A DNA stretch of 64,000 nt from JBAZMA01 sp041649995 (GCA_041649995.1 JBAZMA010000001.1:248001-312000); one strand, 5' to 3'. Shown: positions 33,895 to 43,405, counted from the first letter of the stretch. Made by a program: numbers and translations. The notes: generated by a model not told the origin, from the letters alone.

Positions 33895-35797
33895 AACGCT
33901 GATTTTCTCAATGAGGTTTTTGCCGCTGGCCGCCTGGCTGGTCTTAGGCAGGAGATTGGGCGAGGTCTATTATTTTCTGGACGGAAAAAAGACCCGCCGG
34001 GCTTTTTGGCATTTAAAAGTCGCGTTTCCGGAGAAGACGCCCGCTGAACGCCGCCGGATCTTGAAAGGCATGTTCAGGAATTTCGGCCAGAACATTATGG
34101 AGATGCTCTACACGCCCTATATGGAGGAATCGTTTGTCCGGGGCCATGTCGAGATCAAGGGCCTGGAGGCGCTCCAGGAGGTCCTGGCCGCCGGCAAAGG
34201 GGTTCTTCTTTTGGGTTCTCACGCCGGGAGTTGGGAATTGTCGAATATCGCTTCTTCATTTTTAATCCCCAACGGCGGTTACGCCATGCTGGTCCGGCCG
34301 CAAAAAAAGACGAAGAAGATCGACGCGTTTTTGAATAATTTGAGGATCTCCAAGGGCGTGCGGGTGATCCGTACGACCGAGCTCAAGGCCATGGTGGAGC
34401 ATCTTAAACAAAACAAGGTGCTTGGGGCCGCGGCCGATCACGGAGGAAAAGACGGTCTGCCCGTGCCTTTTTTCGGCAAACTGGCTCCGACAGCGGCCGG
34501 CAGCGTCAAACTCGCCAAAAAATTCGGAAGCGGGCTGATCCTCGCATTCATGCGGCGTAAAGGCGGAGCGTATCATGAAATGACCTTCCGGCGTTTTGAG
34601 CCGTTGTCTGGCTCGGAAGATGAGGCCGGATTGAAGGCGGATCTGACAGCGATAAATGCGGTCTACGAAGAATGGATCCGCAGGTACCCTGAGGAATATC
34701 TCTGGTTTTACCGGCGCTGGAAGTATTCCCCGGAGCGCAGGGTCCTGATCTTAAGCGACGGGAAGGCAGGTCATGTCAAACAGTCTGTGAGCCTGGCGGA
34801 AGTGCTCAAAGACCTGGGCTGGACCATTCAGACGCGCGTCGTCGAAGTTCCTTTCAGGAATTCTTTCGCCCGCCGGTTTCTGGCTTTTTCGACCCTGTTG
34901 TTCGGGCCGCGGTTGGGCCGCAGGCTCTTGCCGTTTTGTGTTTCCAGAGAAACCCACCGGGCGCTGACAGGGCCTGCTGTTGATATCGTGGTCTCAGCCG
35001 GGTCTTCCCTGGCAGCGGTCAATCTGGCGGTTTCCTGTGAAAATGACGCCAAATCCGTCTGTATCATGAAACCCGGCGTGTTGCGTTGTTCCCGGTTTGA
35101 CGCGGCGGTCATCCCCGAACATGACAGGCTTTCCTGCAAGGGGAAGAATATTCTTTCCGTTGAAGGTTCGGTGACATCGGTTGCGCCTGAGGATCTGAAA
35201 AAAGATTTTGAAGAATTGAAGCGGCAGCGTCCCGCCCTCGGGGGGGTCATCGACCATCCCGGTCCCAGGATCGGCGTTTTGATCGGGGGCGATTCCCGGC
35301 ATTACGCGTTGGAAACATCCATGATGGAATCCCTCTCGCGGCAGTTGAAGAAAGTCCTGGATGAGACGAACGGTCTTCTTCTGATGACGACGTCCCGCAG
35401 GACGCCGCCTGAAGCGGTGGAGGTGATCCGACGGGAGTGGTCGCAGGATCAACGGTGCCGGCTCCTTGTCATCGCTTCCGCCGACAACCCGGCCGGGGCC
35501 GTGGGAGGCCTTCTTTATGCTTGCGATATCGTGATCGTCAGCGGGGAAAGCATTTCCATGGTGTCGGAGGCGGTCGCCAGCGGCAAACAGGTCCTTGTCT
35601 TTGAGCCTTACCGTCTGACAGAACACAATAAAGTCCGGCTTTTTCTGGAAAAATTGCAATCCGGACGGCATATTTATTTGGTCAAATTGAATGAGATTTG
35701 TGATAAGCTATCCTGGATTATCAGGACCCGTCCTTCGCGCGAACCGCTGGAAACACGGGCGACGCTGAAAGCCGGCCTCCAGAGGCTTCTTTCCTGA
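33863..35797 (+). CDS. Fusion: LpxL-like acyltransferase + ELM1/DUF1022 domain
   Basis: The 644-residue protein joins two families. Residues 1-~288 are a lauroyl/myristoyl acyltransferase of the LpxL/HtrB type, with the catalytic motif HAGSWE (His120, Glu125), GKGVLLLGSH, DHGGKDGLPVPFFG and a terminal WFYRRWK. Residues ~292-644 match the mitochondrial fission ELM1-like (DUF1022) domain, with LILSDGKAGHVKQS, a GGDSRHY block and SGESISMVSEAVASGKQVLVFEP. AGGAGGA precedes the ATG, which lies inside the end of lpxK. The first half should acylate lipid A; the second half looks like a GT-B glycosyltransferase-like domain of unknown role in bacteria. The join is in frame with no sign of sequence error. 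Confidence 0.88.
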   Translation: MLDSILYAVFRTLIFSMRFLPLAAWLVLGRRLGEVYYFLDGKKTRRAFWHLKVAFPEKTPAERRRILKGMFRNFGQNIMEMLYTPYMEESFVRGHVEIKGLEALQEVLAAGKGVLLLGSHAGSWELSNIASSFLIPNGGYAMLVRPQKKTKKIDAFLNNLRISKGVRVIRTTELKAMVEHLKQNKVLGAAADHGGKDGLPVPFFGKLAPTAAGSVKLAKKFGSGLILAFMRRKGGAYHEMTFRRFEPLSGSEDEAGLKADLTAINAVYEEWIRRYPEEYLWFYRRWKYSPERRVLILSDGKAGHVKQSVSLAEVLKDLGWTIQTRVVEVPFRNSFARRFLAFSTLLFGPRLGRRLLPFCVSRETHRALTGPAVDIVVSAGSSLAAVNLAVSCENDAKSVCIMKPGVLRCSRFDAAVIPEHDRLSCKGKNILSVEGSVTSVAPEDLKKDFEELKRQRPALGGVIDHPGPRIGVLIGGDSRHYALETSMMESLSRQLKKVLDETNGLLLMTTSRRTPPEAVEVIRREWSQDQRCRLLVIASADNPAGAVGGLLYACDIVIVSGESISMVSEAVASGKQVLVFEPYRLTEHNKVRLFLEKLQSGRHIYLVKLNEICDKLSWIIRTRPSREPLETRATLKAGLQRLLS

Positions 35798-35828
35798 TGT
35801 TAAGGGGAAGGGCAAACAAAACCAAAAG

Positions 35829-37916
35829 ATGAATATTCTGCAAATCCTGCCGCAGCTGAACGTGGGCGGCGTTGAGACCGGCACTGTCGATCTGGCGAAA
35901 TATCTGATGAAAAACGGCCATCACTGCGTGGTCGTTTCCGCCGGGGGCCCTCTGGCCGATGAGCTGGTGAAGTGCGGCGTCTCCCATTACAAACTCCCTG
36001 TCGACAACAAGGCTTTCTGGGTGATGTTTAAGGCGGCCGACGAGGTTGCCGAGATCATCGAAAAGGAGAGAATCCAGGTGGTCCACGCCCGTTCCCGCGT
36101 GCCGGCCTGGGTCGGCTTTTTGGCCTGTCGGAAAACCAACGCCGTTATGGTGACGACGGCCCATGGGCATTATAGCCGGCATATTTTCAGTTATATGATG
36201 GGCTGGGGCAAATACACGATCGTGCCGAGTTCCGTGATCGGAAAGCACATGGTCAGGGATTTCGGGGTTCCGCTGGAGAATATCAAAAGGATTCCCCGCA
36301 GTGTGGATTTGTCCCGCTATCCTTTCCGCGGCCCGCGTGAGCGCCGGAACAAGGAATTCCTGGTGGGCGTCGTCGGACGTATCGCGCCCATCAAAGGTCA
36401 GTTGTATTTTCTTAAGGCCCTTGCCCGTGTCCTGCGCAACGCCCCTTTTGTCCGCGCCTGGGTCGTCGGAGGCATTTCTCCCGGCAAGGACAGTTATATG
36501 GAAGAACTGGAGGTCTGGACGCGCAGGCTTGGACTGTCTGAGACGGTCAGTTTCCTGGGCAACAGGCGGGACATCCCCGAACTTTTGAAACAAATGGACG
36601 CTTTGGTCATGCCCTCGATCACCGAAGAGTCATTCGGCCGCGTGATCGTCGAAGCCCAGGCCGTGGGCGTTCCCGTGATCGCCTCGAAAGTGGGAGGGGT
36701 TGTCGAGATCATCGACAACGAAAAAGACGGATTGCTGGTTTTTCCGAAAGATGACGAGGCCATGGCCCAGGCGATTTTGAAACTCATCACGGATGACGCG
36801 CTGGGACGGCGTCTGAGCGAATCCGGCCGCAGGAAAGTGGAAGAGAAGTTTACCCTGGAAAAGATGGCGCAGGAAACGCTCGCGGTTTACAAAGACGCCC
36901 TCGAAAAGAAGAGGATCCTGGTGATTAAGTTAAGCGCCGTCGGGGACGCGATACTGGCGGTCCCGTCTTTTGAAGCTATCAAGAAAAAATTTCCTGATTC
37001 TCATCTCGTGTGTTTGACGGGGCCTCAGGCCGCCGAAGTCCTGGGACGGTGCCCTTTCATTGATGAGCTCATCACCTGCGACCTCAAAGGGAAAGACCGC
37101 GGGTTCAAAAGTCTTTTACGTCTGGGTGTTAAACTCCTGCGGCGCCGCTTTGACGCGGTCATTGACCTGCAAAATAACAGGAAGAGCCATTTCCTGGCCT
37201 ATGCCACGATGAGCCGGCACCGTTATGGATACGACAACGGCAAATGGAGCTTTTTTCTGAACCACAGATGCAAAGGCGCCAAAGACACCCTGGCGCCGGT
37301 CGCGCACCAGTTTCGTGTCCTGGAGATGATGGGGATCGAATATGGCGCCGAGGCCCTGGGACTTTGGCCTTCGCCGGAGGATGAGAAATTTTCGCGCGAT
37401 TTTCTCTCGGGTGAGACCGCGCAGGACCGTTTGGTGGGGATCAATATCGGCGCAAGCCCGCGGTGGGAAAGCAAGCGATGGATGGCCGGCAGGTTCGCGG
37501 AACTCTGCGATATTCTGGAGGCAAAAGGTTGGCGTGTTCTTTTGACCGGGAGCAGACAGGACGCGGCGTTCGCCAAAAAAGTCCTCAAACAGGCGAAAGG
37601 CCGTCCTCTTTGCGCCGTGGCCCAGACGACGATCATGCAGCTGGCGGCCCTGGTCCGCCATTGCCGGGTCTATGTGACAGGCGATTCGGCGCCTATGCAT
37701 GTGGCCTGTGCCATGCGCGTGCCCCTTGTCGCGCTTTTCGGCCCCACGGATCCCCGCAGGCATCTGCACGCCTCTGAGCGAAGTGTTGTCCTGCAAAAAG
37801 GATGCAAGCCGTGTTACGATGATGTCTGCCGCAAAAAAACTCATATCTGCATGAACAGTATTCTGGTCAAGGATGTGGTGGCCGCCGTGGAAAAATGCGC
37901 GGGGGCTTCTTTATGA
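35829..37916 (+). CDS. Fusion: GT4 glycosyltransferase + GT9 heptosyltransferase
   Basis: The 695-residue protein has two GT-B modules. Residues 1-~355 are family GT4, with an N-terminal LPQLNVGGVETGTVDLA, VGVVGRIAPIKGQLYFLKAL and the donor-site motif EESFGRVIVEAQAVGVPVIAS. From about residue 362 a GT9 heptosyltransferase module begins with ILVIKLSAVGDAILAVPSF and continues with GINIGASPRWESKRW, VTGDSAPMHVACAMRVPLVALFGPTDP and the cysteine cluster CKPCYDDVCRKKTHICM. GT9 enzymes add heptose to the LPS inner core. The protein probably adds two successive sugars; donors are unknown. The next gene overlaps by four bases. Confidence 0.88.
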   Translation: MNILQILPQLNVGGVETGTVDLAKYLMKNGHHCVVVSAGGPLADELVKCGVSHYKLPVDNKAFWVMFKAADEVAEIIEKERIQVVHARSRVPAWVGFLACRKTNAVMVTTAHGHYSRHIFSYMMGWGKYTIVPSSVIGKHMVRDFGVPLENIKRIPRSVDLSRYPFRGPRERRNKEFLVGVVGRIAPIKGQLYFLKALARVLRNAPFVRAWVVGGISPGKDSYMEELEVWTRRLGLSETVSFLGNRRDIPELLKQMDALVMPSITEESFGRVIVEAQAVGVPVIASKVGGVVEIIDNEKDGLLVFPKDDEAMAQAILKLITDDALGRRLSESGRRKVEEKFTLEKMAQETLAVYKDALEKKRILVIKLSAVGDAILAVPSFEAIKKKFPDSHLVCLTGPQAAEVLGRCPFIDELITCDLKGKDRGFKSLLRLGVKLLRRRFDAVIDLQNNRKSHFLAYATMSRHRYGYDNGKWSFFLNHRCKGAKDTLAPVAHQFRVLEMMGIEYGAEALGLWPSPEDEKFSRDFLSGETAQDRLVGINIGASPRWESKRWMAGRFAELCDILEAKGWRVLLTGSRQDAAFAKKVLKQAKGRPLCAVAQTTIMQLAALVRHCRVYVTGDSAPMHVACAMRVPLVALFGPTDPRRHLHASERSVVLQKGCKPCYDDVCRKKTHICMNSILVKDVVAAVEKCAGASL

Positions 37917-39055
37917 AGATCCTCATTTTGACAAACCATTTGAATTTGGGCGGGGTCAGCGTCTATGTCTGCCAGCTGGCCGCGAGGCTGGCGGCGGGCC
38001 ACGGGGCGAAGGTTTTTGTGGCATCCCGCGGGGGAGACCTGCAGGAAAGCCTTCGGGCGGCCGGCGTCTCCGACATCCGGATCCCTCTGACGACCAAATG
38101 CGAATTCAGCCCCAAGGTCCTGTTTTCGGCTTTAAAACTGCTGCCTGTCATCAGGCGGGAGAAGATCGATGTGATCCACGCCAACACGCGCGTCACCCAG
38201 GTGCTGGGGAGCCTTTTGTCCCTGGCGACGGGAAAACCCATGCTCTCGACCTGTCACGGGTATTTCAAAAGGCGCTTGAGCCGTCTCGCTTTGCCTTGCT
38301 GGGGCCGGCGCGTCATTGCCATCAGCGACCAGGTCAGGGACCATCTGATTTATGATTTTGATGTGGAGGCTGAGCGCATAAACCTTATTTATAACGGTGT
38401 CGAGGCCGGAAAATTCATTCCTCGTTCTTCTGGGGAGATCCGGCGCCAGAAAGGGTTTTGGGGGATCGAGGCCGGCCAAAAGGTGGCAGGACATATCGGT
38501 CGCTTGTCCTCGGTCAAGGGCCAGGCCACGATCGTTCTGGCGGCTGAGGCCTTGAAACAGAAACGTCCGGATTTGCGCTGGATCATTGTGGGGGACGGCA
38601 AAGAGGGGCCGCGCCTGAAAGAGTTGATCACCGCGCGGGGCGTGCAGAACATTGTCCGCATCTTTCCTTCCCAGGGAGACACGTCCCTGGCCCTGGCGTC
38701 CATGGATGTTTTTGTCATGCCTTCGCTGCAGGAAGGGCTGGGGATTTCCATTCTGGAGGCCCAGGCGCAGGGCGTTCCTGTTGTGGCCTCGCGCGTGGGG
38801 GGCATCCCCACGGTTATTGAAGACGGCGCCACAGGCCTGCTCGTGCCTCCCCAAGACCCGCGATCGCTGGCCCAGGCCGTTGAAAAATTTCTCGATGAGC
38901 CGGATTGGGCGTCGGGGGTTGTGCGTAAGGCCAGGCTTCATGTGACCGAAAGGTTCTCTTTGGATATTATGGCGGAAAAGACATACAAGGTCTATTCGGC
39001 GCTGGCGCCGGCCAAGGCCGGGGTTCGCGGGCTTGCCGGGGCGCAGGAGGCGTGA
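37913..39055 (+). CDS. GT4 family glycosyltransferase
   Basis: The 380-residue GT-B enzyme begins MKILILTNHLNLGGVSVYVCQLA. It has GHIGRLSSVKGQATIVLAAEAL, IIVGDGKEGPRLKEL and the EX7E donor motif in QEGLGISILEAQAQGVPVVAS. I start it at ATG 37913, where the ATGA overlap with the upstream stop occurs; an ATG six codons earlier is less likely. It is related to the GT4 half of the preceding fusion protein. Donor and acceptor sugars are not evident, but the cluster points to LPS core or O-chain assembly. Confidence 0.88.
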   Translation: MKILILTNHLNLGGVSVYVCQLAARLAAGHGAKVFVASRGGDLQESLRAAGVSDIRIPLTTKCEFSPKVLFSALKLLPVIRREKIDVIHANTRVTQVLGSLLSLATGKPMLSTCHGYFKRRLSRLALPCWGRRVIAISDQVRDHLIYDFDVEAERINLIYNGVEAGKFIPRSSGEIRRQKGFWGIEAGQKVAGHIGRLSSVKGQATIVLAAEALKQKRPDLRWIIVGDGKEGPRLKELITARGVQNIVRIFPSQGDTSLALASMDVFVMPSLQEGLGISILEAQAQGVPVVASRVGGIPTVIEDGATGLLVPPQDPRSLAQAVEKFLDEPDWASGVVRKARLHVTERFSLDIMAEKTYKVYSALAPAKAGVRGLAGAQEA

Positions 39056-39858
39056 TGGCCAGACAGGCCTGGAAGGCCGCGCGCTATGTTCTGGTTTTTT
39101 TCGCGACAGCCCTGGCTGTTCTGCTCGTTCACCTGTTTTCGCAGGGTCCGGAAGCCGCGATCCTGATGTATCACAGCGTGGGTATCGAGCGGGCGGTTCA
39201 TACGTCCCTGAACGTGCCGTCGGAGGTTTTCGCGCGGCAGATGGATTTTCTGTCTCGTCATCAATACAGGGTGATCCGTCTCACAGAGCTGGCTGAGAAG
39301 ATCAGACGGGGGGAAAGGATACCCCGCAAGACCGTTGTGCTCACCTTCGACGACGGTTATGAGAATAATTACATCAACGTTTTTCCTGTGCTCAAGAAGT
39401 ACGGGTTTCCGGCGACGGTCTTTCTGATCGCTTCAAAATTGGGGAAAAATCATGACCTGGTTGAAAATTTGACGCTGCGGATCATGACCGGCGGCATGGC
39501 CAGGGAAATGTCGGATTCAGGCCTTGTGGATTTCGGTTCGCACACCTTGCGTCATTCGTATCTTCCCGGCATCGCGGATAAGGGCCGGCTGGGGGAGGAG
39601 ATCGTCGGTTCCAAGAAATTTCTGGAAGGGGTTTTTGGGAAGCCCGTGGAAACTTTCTCCTATCCCATCGGGGGCTATTCCCGCGGTATTGAACAGATGG
39701 TCCGCGCGGCCGGATACAAGGCGGCCGTGACCATAAATAAAAAAAACGCGTCTTCGCGCGACCTTTACGCGCTCAAGAGGATCAAGGTCAAATCCTTTCA
39801 TCCTGTTTCTTTTTTTGTTCAGACCAGCGGCTATTACCTGCGGCTTAAGGAGATCTGA
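39055..39858 (+). CDS. Polysaccharide deacetylase (NodB/CE4 family), membrane-anchored
   Basis: CE4 enzymes remove N-acetyl groups from polysaccharides such as peptidoglycan or surface glycans. The 267-residue protein has an N-terminal hydrophobic segment (about 11-30), then ILMYHSVG, motif 1 TFDDGYENNY with the catalytic Asp pair, KYGFPATVFLIAS, and motif 2 SHTLRHSYL, which supplies the metal-binding His-x3-His. ATG 39055 is preferred over the adjacent GTG because AGGAGG is nearer the right spacing. It lies between glycosyltransferase genes, so a role in modifying LPS or a surface polysaccharide is likely. Confidence 0.88.
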   Translation: MARQAWKAARYVLVFFATALAVLLVHLFSQGPEAAILMYHSVGIERAVHTSLNVPSEVFARQMDFLSRHQYRVIRLTELAEKIRRGERIPRKTVVLTFDDGYENNYINVFPVLKKYGFPATVFLIASKLGKNHDLVENLTLRIMTGGMAREMSDSGLVDFGSHTLRHSYLPGIADKGRLGEEIVGSKKFLEGVFGKPVETFSYPIGGYSRGIEQMVRAAGYKAAVTINKKNASSRDLYALKRIKVKSFHPVSFFVQTSGYYLRLKEI

Positions 39859-40934
39859 TGGGAGCCTTTTTTTCCAACGGCGTTTCGGAATTTTCCGCCC
39901 AGGAAAGGATTGTGATCGTCGAGCCTAACTGGCTGGGCGACGTGCTTTTTTCAACACCCGCCATCCGGGCCGTGCGCCAGAAGCACCCGGGCGCCTTCAT
40001 CACGGCCCTGGTTGTTCCGCGCTGCAAAACCCTTCTTTTGGGGAATAATTATCTCGATGAGGTCCTGGCGCTCGATGAGGGCATACGCTATAAGGGGCTT
40101 TCGGGAAAAATGCGCCTGGTCCGGGATCTGCGCATCCGGCGTTTCAGCGCCGCCTATATCCTGAGACCTTCGTTGACCCGGACCCTTTGTCTTTGGCTGG
40201 CGGGAGTGAAACGCCGGACGGGGTTTTATACAGGCAAGACCGGGTTTTTGTTGACCGAAAAGGTCGCCTATCCCAAGGACAGGATGCACAGGGCCGACAT
40301 TTATTATTACCTGATTGCCGGAACCAGGATCCCGGAAGGCAAAAGGCATTGCGATCTTTTTGTTTCGGATGAGGACCGGGCGTTCATCGAGGATTTTTTG
40401 AAGAAGCATGGACTGGGGCAGAGGCGTGCCCTGGTGTCGCTTCACGTGGGAGGCAATTGGGGTCCCAAGCGCTGGCCCAAAGAAAATTTTGGACGGCTGA
40501 TCCGCGTCCTTAAGGAAAAATATGAAGCCGATGTCGTCCTCTCGGGCTCTTACGCCGATCACGCCCTGGCTGATGAAATCGCGGGGCTTTCCGGCGTCCA
40601 TCCTTTTATCGCCTGCGGATTAACGACCCTCAAGCAGGCCGCCATCCTTTTTCAGAGGAGCCAAGTCGTCATCTCGGCGGATTCCGGACCCCTGCATCTG
40701 GCCGCCGCGGCCGGAGCGCGCTGTCTTTCTCTTTACGGCCCGACTTCTCCTGAGCTCACAGGCCCTTTGGGCCGGCAGGAAATTCCTGTCCTGCGCGCCC
40801 CGGACCTCAATTGTGAAACTCCGTGTTACAACAAGGAATGCCAGGATAATATCTGCATGCGTTCGATCAGCGTGGACCAGGTTGTCGAGGAGCTCGACAG
40901 CCGCGGCTGGCTTAAGCCGGAGGCAAAAAAATGA
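39858..40934 (+). CDS. GT9 heptosyltransferase, WaaF-like
   Basis: The 358-residue single-module enzyme has the GT9 start RIVIVEPNWLGDVLFSTPAIRAV. It continues with RTGFYTGKTGFLLTE, SLHVGGNWGPKRWPKENFGRL, ISADSGPLHLAAAAGARCLSLYGPTSPE and a cysteine cluster CETPCYNKECQDNICM near the end. EPNWLGDVLFSTPA is typical of lipopolysaccharide heptosyltransferase II. It likely transfers ADP-heptose to the LPS inner core at the cytoplasmic face. The start overlaps the deacetylase stop by one base and the stop overlaps the next GT9 gene by four. Confidence 0.9.
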   Translation: MGAFFSNGVSEFSAQERIVIVEPNWLGDVLFSTPAIRAVRQKHPGAFITALVVPRCKTLLLGNNYLDEVLALDEGIRYKGLSGKMRLVRDLRIRRFSAAYILRPSLTRTLCLWLAGVKRRTGFYTGKTGFLLTEKVAYPKDRMHRADIYYYLIAGTRIPEGKRHCDLFVSDEDRAFIEDFLKKHGLGQRRALVSLHVGGNWGPKRWPKENFGRLIRVLKEKYEADVVLSGSYADHALADEIAGLSGVHPFIACGLTTLKQAAILFQRSQVVISADSGPLHLAAAAGARCLSLYGPTSPELTGPLGRQEIPVLRAPDLNCETPCYNKECQDNICMRSISVDQVVEELDSRGWLKPEAKK

Positions 40935-43030
40935 GGCTCCGACTGAAGCCAGCGGCGGTTTCTCCGCAGATCCGCCGGATCCTTTATATCACCATGAGCA
41001 ATCTCGGCGACGCCGTCATGGCCCTGCCGGCCTTCGATTTTTTGAAACGGGAGTGTCCTTCGGCGCGAGTGACGGTTGTGGCCGCCCCGCGCACCCGTTG
41101 TCTTTTTGAACATCATCCGGGCGTCGATGAGCTCATCGTCTTCGACAAACACTCGTCTTTGAAAGAGAAGATCGCTCTTTACGGCCGTCTCAGGCGCGCG
41201 GGTTTCGATGTGATCGTGGACCTGAAAAATTCTTTTTACAGCTGGGGATTGAAGGCCCGCTATAAAAGTCCGGCGAGCCCGCGTTATCCTTCCTGGGCCA
41301 GGCACGATTATCAGAGGCATCTTTTGAAAGCGGCCATGGCCCTGCGGCCTCACCCCTCGGGTCCGGTCAGGCAGGAAGAATTCCGCGAATGGGATTGCTG
41401 CCGGAATCCTTCTTTCATCAGCCGCAAAGACACGGATTCGCTTTTGAATTTACTCACCGGCCACGGCCTCGAAACCGGCAATTTTGTCCTTCTGGTGCCC
41501 GGCAGCCGCAGTGATATGAAAAAATGGAACGGCGCAGGATACGCCCAGGTGGCCGGCGAACTGCAGGAGCGCTACAGGAAGAAGGTTGTCATAGCCGGAG
41601 AGCGGTCGGAGGAGCCGGTCGCGCGGCAGATCGCCTCCGCGGTGAGCGAACCTGTGATAGACCTCTGCGGGAAGACGAGCCTCGGCATGCTTTGCGCGCT
41701 TATCCTGAGGGCGGAGCTTGTGGTGGGCAGCGACAGCGGAGCCCTTCAGATCGCCAGTTATCTGGACCGGCCCATTGTCGGGCTTTACGGCCCCACAGAC
41801 CCTGACCGTTACGGGCCCTGGTCGTCTCACAGCATCGCGGTCCGCAAGAATGTTCTGTGCGCTCCCTGTTCTCAGGCCGCCTGTCTTCGCCGGGACCACG
41901 CGTGCATGAAAACGATCCTTCCTTATGATGTGCTGCTGGCCGTGAAACTGATCCTGGAAGGCAAAGAGGAACGGTTCAGGGACCGTCGTTATCGCAGGAT
42001 CCTCGTCGCGCGGACGGACCGCCTCGGGGATGTCCTGTTGTCCACCCCCGCGTTGCGCGCCCTTCGGGACCGTTATCCGTCAAGCTTTATCGCGGTCATG
42101 GTTTCTCCTTATACCCGCAGCCTGGTGGAAGGCAATCCTTATGTGGATGAGGTTATTGTTTTCGATAAGGATAAAGAAAAGGGCCTTTTGGCCACATTGG
42201 CCTTCAGCCGCAGGCTGGCGCGTTTTTCCTTTGATCTGGCCATCGTGCTGCATCCGACCTTTCGCGTGCACCTGGTGACGTTTTTGGCCGGCATCAGGGA
42301 CCGTATCGGCTACGACTGGAAAGCGCCGTATTTTTTGACGCGGGCGCTGCCCCACAGGAAACAGGAAGGCTTGAAGCACGAGATGGAATATAATTTCGAC
42401 CTGTTGAGGGAGGCGGGAGTGGATGAGACCTGTGTCCAGATGCATATTCCGCTGGACAAAGCGTCGGAAGAGAGGATGGAGGATTTTTTTAACAGGGTTG
42501 TTGCCGGGGGCCCCGGCCCTGTCATCGCCCTGAATCCCGCGGCCAGCTGTCCTTCCAAGCTTTGGCCCGTAGAGAAGTTCGCGCGTTTGAGCGATGAGCT
42601 GCAGAAACAACTCGGAGCCCGCGTCCTGGTCATAACGGATGCCGCCCACAGGTCTATTTCCGAACAGCTCTTTAATCTTGTTTCCATCAGGCCCGTCGAT
42701 TGTTCGGGAATGTTCAGCGTGAGCGAACTGGCCAGTCTTTTGAAGAGGTGCTCGTTATTGATCTCCAACGATTCCGGGCCAGTGCATATGGCTGTTGCCG
42801 TCGGCACGCCCGTGATATCCATTTTTGGCCGCAACCAGCCGGGTTTAGGCCCCCGCCGCTGGGGGCCTGTTGGGCCGCGGGATATCGCCTTGCATAAGCC
42901 GGCGGGCTGTTCTCCCTGCCTTGCCCATGATTGCCAAAAGGGATTTGAGTGTCTGGCGTCTATCGGAATCGAGGAAGTTCTTGAGCATGCCAAAAGTATC
43001 CTGGCAGAGAGCTCAGGACAGCGGCATTGA
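40931..43030 (+). CDS. Tandem GT9-GT9 heptosyltransferase fusion
   Basis: The 699-residue protein contains two complete GT9 modules. The first (about 1-345) has RILYITMSNLGDAVMALPAF, LVPGSRSDMKKWNGAGYAQVA, VVGSDSGALQIASYLDRPIVGLYGPTDPDRYGP and CAPCSQAACLRRDHACM. The second (about 352-699) has RILVARTDRLGDVLLSTPAL, ALNPAASCPSKLWPVEKFARL, ISNDSGPVHMAVAVGTPVISIFG and CSPCLAHDCQKGFEC. Both keep the substrate-site motifs, so both may be active. Two consecutive heptose additions are the simplest reading; the second module resembles WaaF-like and the first WaaQ-like sequences. Confidence 0.88.
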   Translation: MRLRLKPAAVSPQIRRILYITMSNLGDAVMALPAFDFLKRECPSARVTVVAAPRTRCLFEHHPGVDELIVFDKHSSLKEKIALYGRLRRAGFDVIVDLKNSFYSWGLKARYKSPASPRYPSWARHDYQRHLLKAAMALRPHPSGPVRQEEFREWDCCRNPSFISRKDTDSLLNLLTGHGLETGNFVLLVPGSRSDMKKWNGAGYAQVAGELQERYRKKVVIAGERSEEPVARQIASAVSEPVIDLCGKTSLGMLCALILRAELVVGSDSGALQIASYLDRPIVGLYGPTDPDRYGPWSSHSIAVRKNVLCAPCSQAACLRRDHACMKTILPYDVLLAVKLILEGKEERFRDRRYRRILVARTDRLGDVLLSTPALRALRDRYPSSFIAVMVSPYTRSLVEGNPYVDEVIVFDKDKEKGLLATLAFSRRLARFSFDLAIVLHPTFRVHLVTFLAGIRDRIGYDWKAPYFLTRALPHRKQEGLKHEMEYNFDLLREAGVDETCVQMHIPLDKASEERMEDFFNRVVAGGPGPVIALNPAASCPSKLWPVEKFARLSDELQKQLGARVLVITDAAHRSISEQLFNLVSIRPVDCSGMFSVSELASLLKRCSLLISNDSGPVHMAVAVGTPVISIFGRNQPGLGPRRWGPVGPRDIALHKPAGCSPCLAHDCQKGFECLASIGIEEVLEHAKSILAESSGQRH

Positions 43031-43051
43031 GGGCCTTTGAAGTTAATTCGC

Positions 43052-43100
43052 GCGAATCATTCACAGTCGCCTTGCTTGGCAAGCTCTGTGAATGATGCGC
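43052..43100 (+). repeat. Large hairpin upstream of small membrane protein gene
   Basis: ATCATTCACAG and CTGTGAATGAT form an 11-pair perfect stem, extended by GCG/CGC across one mismatch and capped by an inner palindrome GCCTTGCTTGGCAAGC. It ends six bases before the AAGGAGGGG ribosome-binding site of the next gene. It could be a terminator-like, leader or repeat structure; there is no T-run. Confidence 0.7.
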
Positions 43101-43119
43101 CCATTAAAAGGAGGGGAAG

Positions 43120-43338
43120 ATGAAACAGATGAAAGTCAGTGCCATTGTGGGGTTGGCGGTGACCGTTCTGGCCGTCGTGATCGCGTTCGCTTTCAGTTTT
43201 GCCACGCTTTCCTATCAGGCAGAGGTTGCCAAACTCAGGAAGATGAATAAGGAATACGAGGTTGTGATCCGCAATTATCAGGGATTGCTGGAAAGCATCA
43301 AGCTTCAGCTGGAAGAAGCGCCAAAGGCAGTTAAGTAA
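43120..43338 (+). CDS. Small single-span membrane protein with coiled coil
   Basis: The 72-residue protein has one hydrophobic span (about residues 7-30) and then a charged helical segment, AEVAKLRKMNKEYEVVIRNYQ, likely a coiled coil. A strong AAGGAGGGG precedes the ATG, which supports a real gene despite its size. It resembles the small protein at 43833 in size, layout and the motif R-N-Y/I in the helix. I do not recognise a family. The membrane topology would place the coiled coil in the periplasm or cytoplasm depending on orientation. Confidence 0.65.
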   Translation: MKQMKVSAIVGLAVTVLAVVIAFAFSFATLSYQAEVAKLRKMNKEYEVVIRNYQGLLESIKLQLEEAPKAVK

Positions 43339-43405
43339 TAAGATAGGCATTTCAAATACGCCGCCGCAGAAAAGCTGAGCTGACGGGTTAGGCCGGGTGT
43401 CGGCA

